Positions 15,677-24,967 of a stretch of DNA of 64,000 nt are shown one piece after another; within the stretch, counting starts at the first letter, position 1, and the number at the start of each line of letters is the position of its first letter. The notes beneath the pieces are model-generated. The model was not told the origin of the DNA. It ran no database searches and was given only the letters and a program-made list of their open reading frames with translations. The DNA is from Acrocarpospora macrocephala (GTDB lineage: Bacteria > Actinomycetota > Actinomycetes > Streptosporangiales > Streptosporangiaceae). The position numbers and the translations under genes are program-made. The stretch covers positions 41,992 through 105,991 of the forward strand of contig NZ_BLAE01000010.1 of assembly GCF_009687865.1 (NCBI RefSeq). The letters are read 5' to 3'.

Positions 15677-17605
15677 TCAGTAGAGACGGTTGTCCGGCAC
15701 CGGCAGGTCGATCTCGCCGGGGCCGATCCAGCTGCCTCGCCTCGCCGTGATGTCGCTGTCGCTCAGCACGGGACCGGCGCCGACGACGAGCGGGATCCGC
15801 ACCTTGCTCCTTTGCAGGTCGATCGTGACGTTGGTCCCGGTGGCCGTCTCGCCGCTGTACGTCGAGTCGGTTCCGGCGATCACCAGACCCAGCCGATGCC
15901 CCTGCTTGAAGGTGTAGTCCTGCGGCAGGGTCTCCCATTCGACCTCGCCGTACGTTCCCGGGGCCAGCGGGGAGGACTCGCTGAGCGAATCGCGATTCTG
16001 CACGTCGATCCAGCCGCGGGCCACGATCTCCAGCGGCCGGGTGACCATGTTCGTCACGACCTTGCGGTAGCAGCCGTCGTCGGTGGCGGTGGCCTCGCCG
16101 TGGCAGCTCTCCTCGGTCAGGGTGGTGATGCCCTGCCCGCGCCGCCAGTCGATCCTGGAGTCGTCCCCGAAGTCCACGAGGAGCGCGGTCAGGTTGGCGG
16201 TCGGCTTGTCGAGCGCCACGCTCAGCTTGATCACTGGCGTGCCGGACAGGCGCAGGTCGCCGGGCAGCTCGCCGGTGGTGAAGGCCACCCGGCCCGGCTG
16301 GGTCGTGCCGACGTTGGCGACCATCGTGTTCTCCGACTGGCGGATGTCGGTGAAGGTCGCGGTCTCCCCCTTGCCGGCCTGAACGAGGCCGAGCGTCCCG
16401 TCGGCCGCCGGGCGGAAGACGTGGCCCGACGCCTCCGACGCGGGCCAGTCACGCTGAGTGATCCACTCGGTGGGGCCGACCTGCACGTCGGCACGGGGCT
16501 CCCGCATGATGTCGTTGTTGACGCCCATCAGCCAGTAGTCGAACCAGCGGTGCAGCGTGTCGACCCACGCGTCCCGGCGTCCCTCGAAGTCGAAGGGATC
16601 CACATGCTGGTACTGGCCGACCCAGATCTTGCGCGGCACGCCCCGCTTGGCCAGCGCGTCCCACCAGGTGGAGAAGTGGTCGGGCTTGACGTTCAGGTCG
16701 TTGACCGTGTGCACGGCGAACACGCTGGCCCGCACGCTGCGGGCATCGCCCAGCGTGCCGTCGATGTAGTCGCGCTCGGCCCAGAAGGGGTTGTAATTGC
16801 CGGTGTCGTCGCCGTCCTGGGCGTCCAGCCCCGCCCGTACGGCGGCGCACTTGGCGATCGGGTCGGTGTCGACCGCCCTCGCCAGGAAGGACATGTAGTC
16901 GTAGTTGTAGACCACGCCGTTGGACCGCTGGTACTTGTACCAGGAGCTGATCGCGGAGATCGGGACGATGGTCTCCAGGCCCTTGACGCCGGTCGCCGCG
17001 ACCGCGTTGGCCAGCGTGCCGTCGTACGACTTGCCGATCATCCCGGCCTTGCCGGTGCTCCAGTCGGCGAACGCCGGCGTGCCGTCGGCGCGGTAGGCGG
17101 CGGCGCGGCCGTTCAGCCAGTCGATGACGGCCTTGCCGCCCAGCACGTCCGCCCGCCCGCCGACGTCGGGGCAGCCGTCGGACCTGGTGGTTCCGATCAT
17201 GTCGACGTTGAGCACCGCGTACCCGCGGGGCACGAAGTAGTTGTCGTAGAACAGCGGGAACTTGGCGAGGTTGCCCGCCGAGTCGTAGACCTTGCGCTCG
17301 GATTCGTTGCCTCGGCCGGAGTTGTCGTAGTACGGGCTCTCATCGATGATCGCCGGCACCTTGAGGCTGGGACCCGACTGGTTGGGCCTGATGATGTCGA
17401 CCCGGACCCGGTCCAGCTGCCCGTCGGAGTCGCTGTCGATGCTCGACTCGACGTAGACATGTTCGCGGATGGCGTCGGCGTAGGAGAAAACGGGCTGGGT
17501 GCGCGCCTGTTCGACGGTGATGGTGGGGGTGCTGAGCGCCTGCACCGGGGTGGCTCCGATCAGGACCAGACCCACGGCGACGACGGCTGCTCGTAACGGT
17601 GGCAC
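15677..17605 (-). CDS. Secreted X-Pro dipeptidyl-peptidase (S15/CocE type)
   Basis: The 642-residue product has a Sec signal (MPPLRAAVVAVGLVLIGATP, cleavage near VQA) and a CocE/PepX catalytic domain. The catalytic Ser sits in GMIGKSYDGTLANA; the acid is probably the Asp of HTVNDLNVKPDH and the base the His of GQYQHVDPFDF. The C-terminal half is the jelly-roll domain (PGRVAFTTGELPGDLRLSGT, later GEVEWETLPQDYTFKQGHRL). The family releases X-Pro dipeptides or hydrolyses bulky esters. GTG at 17605 is chosen because a perfect GGAGG lies 5-9 bases upstream and the signal peptide then starts immediately; the ATG at 17650 is less likely. It is divergent to the winged-helix regulator. Confidence 0.9.
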   Translation of the reverse strand: MPPLRAAVVAVGLVLIGATPVQALSTPTITVEQARTQPVFSYADAIREHVYVESSIDSDSDGQLDRVRVDIIRPNQSGPSLKVPAIIDESPYYDNSGRGNESERKVYDSAGNLAKFPLFYDNYFVPRGYAVLNVDMIGTTRSDGCPDVGGRADVLGGKAVIDWLNGRAAAYRADGTPAFADWSTGKAGMIGKSYDGTLANAVAATGVKGLETIVPISAISSWYKYQRSNGVVYNYDYMSFLARAVDTDPIAKCAAVRAGLDAQDGDDTGNYNPFWAERDYIDGTLGDARSVRASVFAVHTVNDLNVKPDHFSTWWDALAKRGVPRKIWVGQYQHVDPFDFEGRRDAWVDTLHRWFDYWLMGVNNDIMREPRADVQVGPTEWITQRDWPASEASGHVFRPAADGTLGLVQAGKGETATFTDIRQSENTMVANVGTTQPGRVAFTTGELPGDLRLSGTPVIKLSVALDKPTANLTALLVDFGDDSRIDWRRGQGITTLTEESCHGEATATDDGCYRKVVTNMVTRPLEIVARGWIDVQNRDSLSESSPLAPGTYGEVEWETLPQDYTFKQGHRLGLVIAGTDSTYSGETATGTNVTIDLQRSKVRIPLVVGAGPVLSDSDITARRGSWIGPGEIDLPVPDNRLY

Positions 17606-17774
17606 AGATGCCTCCAGAGACTCGGGGGAAACATCCGTAATCTCCGGCATTGTCCGTATATCTACAAGATCCCTTTATCGGTTCGACATCACCTTGGTTT
17701 TACTGTGTGACATTGCACATTCAACAGGCCTGTGTAAACGACGGCGAGCATCAGGTGACGCCAGACGGCTCGCT

Positions 17775-17806
17775 TGCACGATTATTCGTGCATGATTTAT
17801 CGTGCA
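17775..17806. promoter_or_regulatory. Putative operator: TGCACGA / TCGTGCA repeats
   Basis: TGCACGA (17775-17781) and TCGTGCA (17786-17792) form a perfect inverted repeat with a 4-base spacer; a third TCGTGCA lies at 17800-17806. The cluster ends just before the GTG at 17810 that I take as the start of the regulator, so binding there would block its own transcription or translation. Confidence 0.55.
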
Positions 17807-17809
17807 CGT

Positions 17810-18370
17810 GTGACTGATTCCATCGCGGACCTGGGGACGGCGAAGGCGCTGGCCAATCCGGTGCGTCAGCGCATCTTGCGGGAGCTGGAGATCCTTGGTG
17901 AAGCCACCTCCACGACGCTGGCCGACCGGCTCCGGATCACTACCGGGGGCACCAGCTACAACTTGCGGATCCTGGCCGGGCACGGGCTTGTCGAAGAGGT
18001 ACCGGATCGAGGGCAGGGGCGGGAGCGGTGGTGGAAACTATCCCGCCGTAGCATCCGCTTCCCCATGCTCAGCCGGCAGAGTCCTGCGTTGCGGGCCGCG
18101 ATCGAGCAGCTCAACGAGTTGTGGCTGACCGAGGATCTGGAGACCTTCGCCCGGTTTCAGATGGAGCGTGAGCGGATGGGCGAATGGTCGGACGCCATGC
18201 CGTACTCACGCGGTTCGATCCGGGTGGACCTGGATGAGCTCGCGGATTTCTTCGAGGACTACCTCGCCCTGCTCAAGCGATATCAGCGCGACCCGGAACA
18301 GACCCCCCGGGGAGCGCGCACGGTGCTCACCCGGTTCATCGCCTTTCCCGACCCTGAGGAGGACGTCTGA
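17810..18370 (+). CDS. Winged-helix (ArsR-like) transcriptional regulator
   Basis: The product (about 186 residues) starts with a DNA-binding domain of the ArsR/HTH_20 type: TAKALANPVRQRILREL, then ATSTTLADRLRITTGGTSYN (recognition helix) and the wing GLVEEVPDRGQGRERWWKL. A C-terminal alpha-helical domain (about 90-186), with no obvious metal or ligand motif, probably dimerises or senses. GTG at 17810 gives an N-terminus (MTDSIADLGTAKAL) typical of the family; ATG at 17792 and TTG at 17774 are alternatives. No ribosome-binding site is visible, so the transcript may be leaderless. The exported hydrolase 120 bp downstream and the divergent peptidase are plausible targets. Confidence 0.85.
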   Translation: MTDSIADLGTAKALANPVRQRILRELEILGEATSTTLADRLRITTGGTSYNLRILAGHGLVEEVPDRGQGRERWWKLSRRSIRFPMLSRQSPALRAAIEQLNELWLTEDLETFARFQMERERMGEWSDAMPYSRGSIRVDLDELADFFEDYLALLKRYQRDPEQTPRGARTVLTRFIAFPDPEEDV

Positions 18371-18490
18371 GCTGAGTCGATCCTGGGCCGTCGAGCGGCA
18401 ACTCAACGGCCCAGGCAGCGGAAGCCGCCACACCTCGCCCGATGGGCGAGGCCCTGATGTAACCAACTTCCAGCCAAAGGAGAGCACTCC

Positions 18491-19876
18491 GTGCTGCCCA
18501 AAAGCAAATACCGAAGGTTAGGCCGCTGGATCGCGGCCGTCTCGGTCGCCCTGTCCCCGCTGACCATCCCGGCACCCGCCGCGGCGGATGACCTCGTGAA
18601 CACCAACGTCACCTTCCAGAACGGCACCACCACGCTGTACGGCACCGTGATCGCTCCCGCCCCGACCGGAACGCGATGGCCGGGCCTGGTGCTGATCGCC
18701 GGAGCCGGTGCCCGTGATCGCGACTCCTACCGGCCCGAGGCCGAGGCTTTCGCCAGAGCGGGGATCGTGGTGCTGATCTATGACAAGCGCGCCGGATACT
18801 CCCGGGCGACCAGCTCGTTCTCCGACCTTGCCGACGACGCCGTAGCGGGCGTGCGAATGCTGCGCACCCGCCCCGACGTACAACCTTCCAGGGTCGGGGT
18901 CTGGGGCCACAGCGAAGGCGGCTGGGTGGCGCCACTGGCCGCCTCCCGCTCGGACGCGGTGGACTTCGTGGCGGTAGCGGGGGCCAGCGCGCTACCTGCC
19001 AGCAGGACCCAGCTGTGGAGCAACCGCACGTACCTCTCCCATGCCGGGGTGAAACAGGCCCTGCAGGCACCGATCGGAGTGAACCTGAGCAGGATGCTGG
19101 TGGCCGCCGGACTGTTCGGCGACGCCGACAACATCCCCGTGGCCGCGCTGGAGAAGGTACGCCAGCCGCTGCTCGCCCTGTTCGCCGAGTACGACAGGTC
19201 CACGCCGCCCGGCGAGAGCATGCGCCTGTTCCGCGAGGCTCTGGCCCGAGGCTCCAATACCCACTACACGCTGAGGGTGATCAGCGGAGCCGATCACAAC
19301 CTCCGCCGCAGCACCACCGGCTTCGACGAACCCGATGGAGGATTCGCCCCTGGCTACACGGACACCGTCACGCGTTGGATAGCCGGACTCGCCGACAGCC
19401 CGCCCGCGACCAGCTCCGATCAGCCACCTTCCCAGTCGCTGACGAGCGAGCCCGTGCGCCCGCTGGCTTGGTACGAGTCGATCAGCCTGCAGCTCACACT
19501 GCTGGCGGTGATGCTGACGGCGTTCGCCGGTTTCCTCGTCAGCGGGCTCTTTCGCAACAAACTTCGCCACAGTCCGACCTCAGTCCGCCGGCTGGCCTGG
19601 CTGACGGCTCTCGGGGGACTGGTGACCGTACTCGGCACTCTGACATATCTGTTTTCGATCGTCGCGACCGGCGCCACCAGCGTGGGCGGCACCGTGCTCG
19701 GCCGACCGCCGCTCTGGCTACTCCTGCAACTGCTGGCGGTCGGGGTGATCATCGCAGGAGCGGCGCTCGCCGTCCGCTGGCACCAGTCGGGCGGCGGCGT
19801 CCGGCTCGGCCTGCTCATGGCAGGCGGAGCGGTCTTCGTTCCCTGGGCAGCCTATTGGGGCCTGCTCACCCCGTAG
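18491..19876 (+). CDS. Exported alpha/beta hydrolase with C-terminal membrane domain
   Basis: The 461-residue product has a signal peptide (cleavage near PAPAAA, residue 32), an alpha/beta-hydrolase domain (about 35-300) and a C-terminal membrane region with four segments (about 330-460). The catalytic elements are LVLIAGAGARDRDSY (oxyanion), GVWGHSEGGWVAPL with the nucleophilic Ser, FAEYDRSTP with the probable acid and SGADHNLRR with the His. It would be an outward-facing esterase or peptidase tethered to the membrane; the head resembles the BAAT/dienelactone-hydrolase-like exported group. GTG at 18491 follows AAAGGAGAG. It lies in the same direction as, and 120 bp behind, the winged-helix regulator. 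Confidence 0.85.
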   Translation: MLPKSKYRRLGRWIAAVSVALSPLTIPAPAAADDLVNTNVTFQNGTTTLYGTVIAPAPTGTRWPGLVLIAGAGARDRDSYRPEAEAFARAGIVVLIYDKRAGYSRATSSFSDLADDAVAGVRMLRTRPDVQPSRVGVWGHSEGGWVAPLAASRSDAVDFVAVAGASALPASRTQLWSNRTYLSHAGVKQALQAPIGVNLSRMLVAAGLFGDADNIPVAALEKVRQPLLALFAEYDRSTPPGESMRLFREALARGSNTHYTLRVISGADHNLRRSTTGFDEPDGGFAPGYTDTVTRWIAGLADSPPATSSDQPPSQSLTSEPVRPLAWYESISLQLTLLAVMLTAFAGFLVSGLFRNKLRHSPTSVRRLAWLTALGGLVTVLGTLTYLFSIVATGATSVGGTVLGRPPLWLLLQLLAVGVIIAGAALAVRWHQSGGGVRLGLLMAGGAVFVPWAAYWGLLTP

Positions 19877-19890
19877 CCCCGGCGACTTCA

Positions 19891-19919
19891 GGCTGAGGCC
19901 GTTCCGGTCGGTCTCAGCC
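19891..19919. terminator. Hairpin terminator between convergent genes
   Basis: GGCTGAG and CTCAGCC pair perfectly around a 15-base loop. It lies in the 44-bp gap between the hydrolase gene and the convergent dual-NTPase gene. Confidence 0.55.
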
Positions 19920-19920
19920 G

Positions 19921-22900
19921 TCATTCGTCGACGAGCGGGGACAACTCGATGTCGTGGTCGTGCCTAGGGCCCTCATGTGCGCCGAGGTCGATCGACAGGT
20001 TGGAGGTGGCGGCCGCGGTCAGCGGGTGCGCGTCTCCCCACCGCTTTCGCGACTCCCGCAGGGTCGACCGGCCCAGTTCGACGGCGTCTTCCCGCTGGCC
20101 CAGGGCGGCGTGATCACCGGCCAAGTTGAGGGCGCAGGTGAGGGTGTGGGGATGGGCGGGGCCGAGCGTCGCCACCAACTCCGTGTATGCCCGACGGTTC
20201 AGCTCCAATGCGCCGGCGGCGTCGCCCTGCAGGCGCCGGATCAGGGCGAGATTGCCCGTGGAGCAGTAGGTGAACGGATGGTTCGAGGCCAACGTCGCCA
20301 CGTAGCGGGAGTGGACCTCTTCAGTGCAGGCGCGCGCTTCATCTAAGCGTCCCGCGGCACGAAGGGCGTTGCCCAAGCTCAGCGAGACGGCCAGCAGCTC
20401 AGGATGCCCCGGATGGACGATCCCGCGGAATTGGTCCACTACGACCACAAGCACATCCGTCGGAGACTCGTCGTGGGCAGGCTGAGGGCCTGCGATACGC
20501 AAGGCGACGGCATAGTCTCGGCGCGTCCGAAGCTTGAGCAGGTCGCTCACTTTGCCGAATGACTCAGCCAAAGCCTTGGCGTCAGTGGCTACCAGCAGGG
20601 CCTTGGTGTAATTTCCGGCGATCCGCATCGTGCGCGCTGTGCCCGTCTGAGCGAGCAACGCGAGTCGGCTGCGGCGCGATGCCGTGGTCGCGAACAGAGC
20701 ACGACGCAGGCGTGTGTAAATGTCCGCAGCCCGATGGTGGTCTCCGAGAAGTTCAAGGTCCAGGGCCAGGCGGTACCAGGCCCAGAGGGTGTCGTGGTCA
20801 TTTGGGCTGCCAAGACTCTCGTATTCCGTCGCCGTCTTCTCATCAAGGGCTCGGGCGGCTGCGAAAGATCCGGCGACCCGCAGATCCGTGGCGTGGTTCT
20901 GGATGGCCGATAGATGGTCTGGAGCCCCGGCAAGAGCCGCCTGGCTGACCTCACGTGCTTCTTGATAGTCACCGGTTACCCGCAGAAGCATGGCATGCAG
21001 ATGCTTGGCTTCCTGAAGCCTGGCATCATCCGGGTCGAATTCCCCTGCCCACCGTCCGAGAACTCGGCGTACGAGTTCACGCGCGGACTGATTGTCACCG
21101 ATAACACGCAGGTATCTGACCATTCTCAGCACGAGATCACGCACGTTCGGATCTGTACTATCTTCAGAAAATGAAGGGCTTACGTGGCCGACCAGCTCTG
21201 CGTAGCGGGGCCATCCTTCGGGGTCTTCGGGATCTTCCGGCGCGACCCGCAAGAGCGCCGAATGCACCCTCTGCACGGTGTGATCGCGTTTCTCCTGGGA
21301 CATGGCCTCGCGGAGCAATCCCTGGACCACGCGGGTGAGCTGGACCGTCCGGCGTTGGGGATCCACCGACACCAGACCGTAGCCCGACAATCGCTCCAAA
21401 GCGAAGAGCAGGTCAACCGGGTCCCCGGTGACGGAATCAACCGACGCGTCTTCCAATAGCCCCAGGACATCGAAAGGAATCGGTTCCGGCCCGAAATAGG
21501 CGCAGAAAGATAACAGAGCATCCAGCGTCGGATCTTCGTCGGCCAATCTACCAACGGATATGTCCACGGACGCCTTGAACGGAGCGGGAAAATCCAGTTC
21601 TCCTGCCGCAGCTACGGCGGAGACTTGGTCCTCGAATTCTCTGACGTGGGCTCCAACAGACTGTCCAGTCACGGCCAGCAAGGCAGCGCTGGCCTCCAGC
21701 GATGTCGCGATATCGCCGTGGCGCGCCGCGATCTGGTCCGCGCTGGCCTCGTCGATGTCCGGCAGCCTCCTACGGAGCAGGGCAATACTTTCCTCCCTGG
21801 TGAACACATCTAATTCAATCACCGGGAATTGACTTTCCCAGCGAGGGTTGCGAGAGGTAACGATCACATGACCGGAATCTACGATATAGGGCCTGATATC
21901 CTCTGGCTGGTTGGCTTGGTCGAAGACAAGTAACCACCGACCGCCGAGACCGTCGTCACGGAGCGCCGCGAGCACGCCGTCGATCGCCGCTTCAATCCCT
22001 ACCGCCGACGCCAAGGGTACGCCGACATGCGGCGCGAGGTCGGCCAACGCGCTTTTCATCATCATTGTCTGATCAGCTGGTATCCACCAGATCAGATCGT
22101 AGGAGCCCCGGTAGCGATAGGCGTACTCGATGGCGATCTGCGTCTTGCCCAAGCCTCCGTAACCGATCAGTGCGGTGGGTGTCCCGATCCGAGTGTGCAT
22201 CTCCGCCAGAATCTCGTCGCGGCCGGTGAAGAGGAGATTGCGTGGCGGCACGGCGCCCCAGATGCGGGGCATCGCACCGGCTTCCTGTTCGGTGCTGCGT
22301 ACGCCCGTCTCCTCCGACCAAGCCGCCAGGGAGGGGAATCTCGCCGCGAACTCCGTCCCTCCCTCAGCGGCCAGTCCGGCGAGCGTCTCGCGGGCGTCCT
22401 CGTCCCGTGCCGAGGCCATCGCGGCCAGGACCGGGACCCTGACCTCCAGCGGTTGCGCGCTCTGCCGACAGACGCGGCGCAAGATGTCCACCGCCTCGGC
22501 GATGTCGAGCTGCAAGACGGCGCGGGTGGCGTCCAGGCGCGACTCAGGGGTCAGCGCCGGGTTGACGATGATGTCCCCCAGCGGGGAGAACTCATCCGCC
22601 AGACCGCCTTCGGCGAGCGTGAGCAGGGCCCGAAGCCGGTGCCCGGGATCACGCGCGGTGTCCATGACGACCTCCCGGTACCACTGGGCGGCCATGGCGC
22701 TGGTCGGCCCGCCGCCGCGCGCCGGGGCCAGGTCTGCCAGCTGTGCCAGGTCGGCTTCGGTGGCCTGGCCGCGGGCGGCGAGCCGTTCCAGGACCCAGCG
22801 CCGGGCGTCGTGCTCATCATCGGAGGTGGCGGCGAGGACGACGCGGAGCAATTCGACGCCGCCACCGGTGGCACCGGTCAGGGCGTCGGCGGTGAAGGCC

Positions 22901-24834
22901 CGTACCCAGATCGAGCTCTGCCCGTCCCTGACCAGTGCGGCCAGTCTCTCGGTGACCTCAGAGTGTGTCGTCAGGTTGATCAGGACGGTCAACGCCTCCG
23001 GGGCGCTGCGGTCGTCACGGGCGAGCTGTTCGAGGATGACGTCGATCACCCGCCCGCGCAGCTCGGTGCCGACCTCAATGCCGTCGGCCACGATCTCGCC
23101 GGCGATGCACGCGTCCGTGCCGCCGCCCTCCAGGAGCATGGTCACCAGCGGATCGGCTGAGTGGCTGCTGCGCGCCAGGGTGAACAGGGCGAGGTTACGG
23201 CTGTCCGGACTCCGCGCGTCGGCCAGCCAGGTGCTCCGGTCGAACGTGCGCGAGCGAGGCCCGGCGGCCAGGTACTCGGCAAAGCTAGGATGCGCGAACT
23301 GCAGCCCGTTCGTCCGGTGCACGATCAGGCTGGAGGAGGTCAGCACGGTACGCAGCGACGCCTCCCAGCCCGGGAGCTGCTCGAACAGGCCCGGCGGCGC
23401 GTGACCGGACACCCAGCTCACGGCCGAGGCGAGGACACGGGCTCCCGAACTGGACAGGAAGATGTCCGAGGTGCCCTCCAGCAACTCGCGCAGGTTCTCC
23501 CTCAGCCACTCCCACGCCTGCCTGCCGTGCTCGCCATGACGGGCGAACTCCGCGACCAGCACGTCCCGCTCCCGCGCCTCCGCCCGGCGCGAGTTGAGCA
23601 GATGCTGGATGAAACGCTCGTACAGGCCGACCCGGCTGGTCGGCAGTGCGCTGTCCTGGTCCGCCTCCAGGATCAGGGCGGTGATCGTCGCGATCAGCGG
23701 GACGCGTGCGATCGCCGACAGCCGGGACGACGACACGCTCGACAGGAACGCGTCGAGGGTGATCGGCTCGGTCTCCGTCTCGGGGGCGCGGGTCCGGCGG
23801 CGGTGTTCGACCCAGCGCTCGGCGAAGGTGTGCAGATCGCTGCGCTCGAACCGGCGCAAGGTGAAGCGGGTGATGTGCGCACCGCTGAGCTTGCCCAGCT
23901 CCCCCAGCATCAACGGCCGCGTCGTGATCATTATCCGGTGGTGCGGCAGGTTCTCCGCCACGCTGTCACCCAGCCGGGACAGCACCCGAGACCGCTGGCG
24001 CGTGCTCAGCACCTGGTCGATCCCGTCGACTAAGATCAGCCACGCGTCGGCACGAGCCGGTGGCCGCTCGAACACGCGGGCCGCGACGGTCCGCCCGCTC
24101 ACCTGGCTACAGTGCGCGGCCACCGCCTCCGCGAGCCCCAGGCCGGCCAGCAGTTCGGCCGGCACCAGGATCGGGATGACGCTCCCGTATGGCGCGGCAC
24201 CCGGCGAGTCCGACCGGCGGGCGTCCAGCCACCACCGGCACTGCTCACGTAACACCAGGGCCACCGCCGTCGACTTGCCGACCCCTGGTTCGGCCACCAC
24301 GACCGTGCTCCGGTAGGCGCGGATCATCTCCCGGATCGTGTACAGGACGGACAGACCACCCGTGATCGGGGCCAACGCGCTCTCGGTCCGCTGCTCGACG
24401 TAGATCTCCGGCAGCGGCGGCGCGTCCCCGACGAAGTATTCGTACTGGTGCCTGCGCGCGTCCTGCCACTGCTCCAGCAACAGCGCCCGGATCGGGGCAG
24501 GGAGCGGTATGCTCTGCCGCCGGAACGCCAGATACGCCATGAGTGCCGCCGCGCAGGCCAGAGCGGCGGCCGTGAAGGCCACCGCGGAGGACAGCCACTG
24601 CCACGACCCCGGGACCACGTCCAGACCGCGAAACAGCGCCACGACCAGCGGCACGGCTCCGCAGGCAGCCGCCGCCTGGATCCATCGCCGTCCCGATCCC
24701 CCGGAGTCCGCGCTCTCGGGATCGTGCTCGCCTCGTTTGCCGCGAGCGGCGGCGGCCAATCCCAGCACTCCGGAGACCGCACCGACGATCGACGCGAACT
24801 TGTCCCCGTAATCCAGCCAGATCAGCACGTCCAC
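19921..24834 (-). CDS. Giant dual-STAND protein: membrane segments, NACHT-like NTPase, helical repeats, NB-ARC, TPR
   Basis: The 1637-residue product has, in order: two or three hydrophobic segments (residues 14-31, 51-73, 80-104); a first STAND/NACHT NTPase with Walker A AEPGVGKST (181-189), Walker B WLILVDGIDQ (about 265-273) and sensor RIMITTRP (300-307); winged-helix and HEAT-like helices to about 850; a second NTPase that opens MPRIWGAVPPRNLLFTGRDE (residue 854 on) with P-loop GYGGLGKT (891-898) and LLVFDQAN; and TPR-like repeats from about 1200 to the end. The second half matches stand-alone NB-ARC/TPR proteins of the FxsT type. STAND proteins are signal-activated switches, many in antiviral defence or regulation. 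GTG at 24834 has no clear ribosome-binding site. Confidence 0.88.
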   Translation of the reverse strand: MDVLIWLDYGDKFASIVGAVSGVLGLAAAARGKRGEHDPESADSGGSGRRWIQAAAACGAVPLVVALFRGLDVVPGSWQWLSSAVAFTAAALACAAALMAYLAFRRQSIPLPAPIRALLLEQWQDARRHQYEYFVGDAPPLPEIYVEQRTESALAPITGGLSVLYTIREMIRAYRSTVVVAEPGVGKSTAVALVLREQCRWWLDARRSDSPGAAPYGSVIPILVPAELLAGLGLAEAVAAHCSQVSGRTVAARVFERPPARADAWLILVDGIDQVLSTRQRSRVLSRLGDSVAENLPHHRIMITTRPLMLGELGKLSGAHITRFTLRRFERSDLHTFAERWVEHRRRTRAPETETEPITLDAFLSSVSSSRLSAIARVPLIATITALILEADQDSALPTSRVGLYERFIQHLLNSRRAEARERDVLVAEFARHGEHGRQAWEWLRENLRELLEGTSDIFLSSSGARVLASAVSWVSGHAPPGLFEQLPGWEASLRTVLTSSSLIVHRTNGLQFAHPSFAEYLAAGPRSRTFDRSTWLADARSPDSRNLALFTLARSSHSADPLVTMLLEGGGTDACIAGEIVADGIEVGTELRGRVIDVILEQLARDDRSAPEALTVLINLTTHSEVTERLAALVRDGQSSIWVRAFTADALTGATGGGVELLRVVLAATSDDEHDARRWVLERLAARGQATEADLAQLADLAPARGGGPTSAMAAQWYREVVMDTARDPGHRLRALLTLAEGGLADEFSPLGDIIVNPALTPESRLDATRAVLQLDIAEAVDILRRVCRQSAQPLEVRVPVLAAMASARDEDARETLAGLAAEGGTEFAARFPSLAAWSEETGVRSTEQEAGAMPRIWGAVPPRNLLFTGRDEILAEMHTRIGTPTALIGYGGLGKTQIAIEYAYRYRGSYDLIWWIPADQTMMMKSALADLAPHVGVPLASAVGIEAAIDGVLAALRDDGLGGRWLLVFDQANQPEDIRPYIVDSGHVIVTSRNPRWESQFPVIELDVFTREESIALLRRRLPDIDEASADQIAARHGDIATSLEASAALLAVTGQSVGAHVREFEDQVSAVAAAGELDFPAPFKASVDISVGRLADEDPTLDALLSFCAYFGPEPIPFDVLGLLEDASVDSVTGDPVDLLFALERLSGYGLVSVDPQRRTVQLTRVVQGLLREAMSQEKRDHTVQRVHSALLRVAPEDPEDPEGWPRYAELVGHVSPSFSEDSTDPNVRDLVLRMVRYLRVIGDNQSARELVRRVLGRWAGEFDPDDARLQEAKHLHAMLLRVTGDYQEAREVSQAALAGAPDHLSAIQNHATDLRVAGSFAAARALDEKTATEYESLGSPNDHDTLWAWYRLALDLELLGDHHRAADIYTRLRRALFATTASRRSRLALLAQTGTARTMRIAGNYTKALLVATDAKALAESFGKVSDLLKLRTRRDYAVALRIAGPQPAHDESPTDVLVVVVDQFRGIVHPGHPELLAVSLSLGNALRAAGRLDEARACTEEVHSRYVATLASNHPFTYCSTGNLALIRRLQGDAAGALELNRRAYTELVATLGPAHPHTLTCALNLAGDHAALGQREDAVELGRSTLRESRKRWGDAHPLTAAATSNLSIDLGAHEGPRHDHDIELSPLVDE

Positions 24835-24967
24835 AATAACAGCGTATGCACCGTTCCATCTGCGGGGGGCGATTATTCATCCGGCCAGGTCAAGCTGCTT
24901 GTTGATACTCCCTGAGGACCCGCCGAGTCGATCATGCTGGCGGATGTCCAGGCACCCCAAAGTCTTC

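Noticed and set aside
15812-17596. Long open frame on the plus strand opposite the X-Pro peptidase (594 codons)
   Set aside because: Composition is Val/Gly/Asp/Arg-biased and lacks any fold motif; it is the antisense shadow of a high-GC gene whose minus strand has signal peptide, Ser motif and ribosome-binding site.
22027-23404. Plus-strand open frames opposite the dual-STAND gene
   Set aside because: Antisense shadows without a family motif; the minus strand carries both P-loops in one uninterrupted frame.
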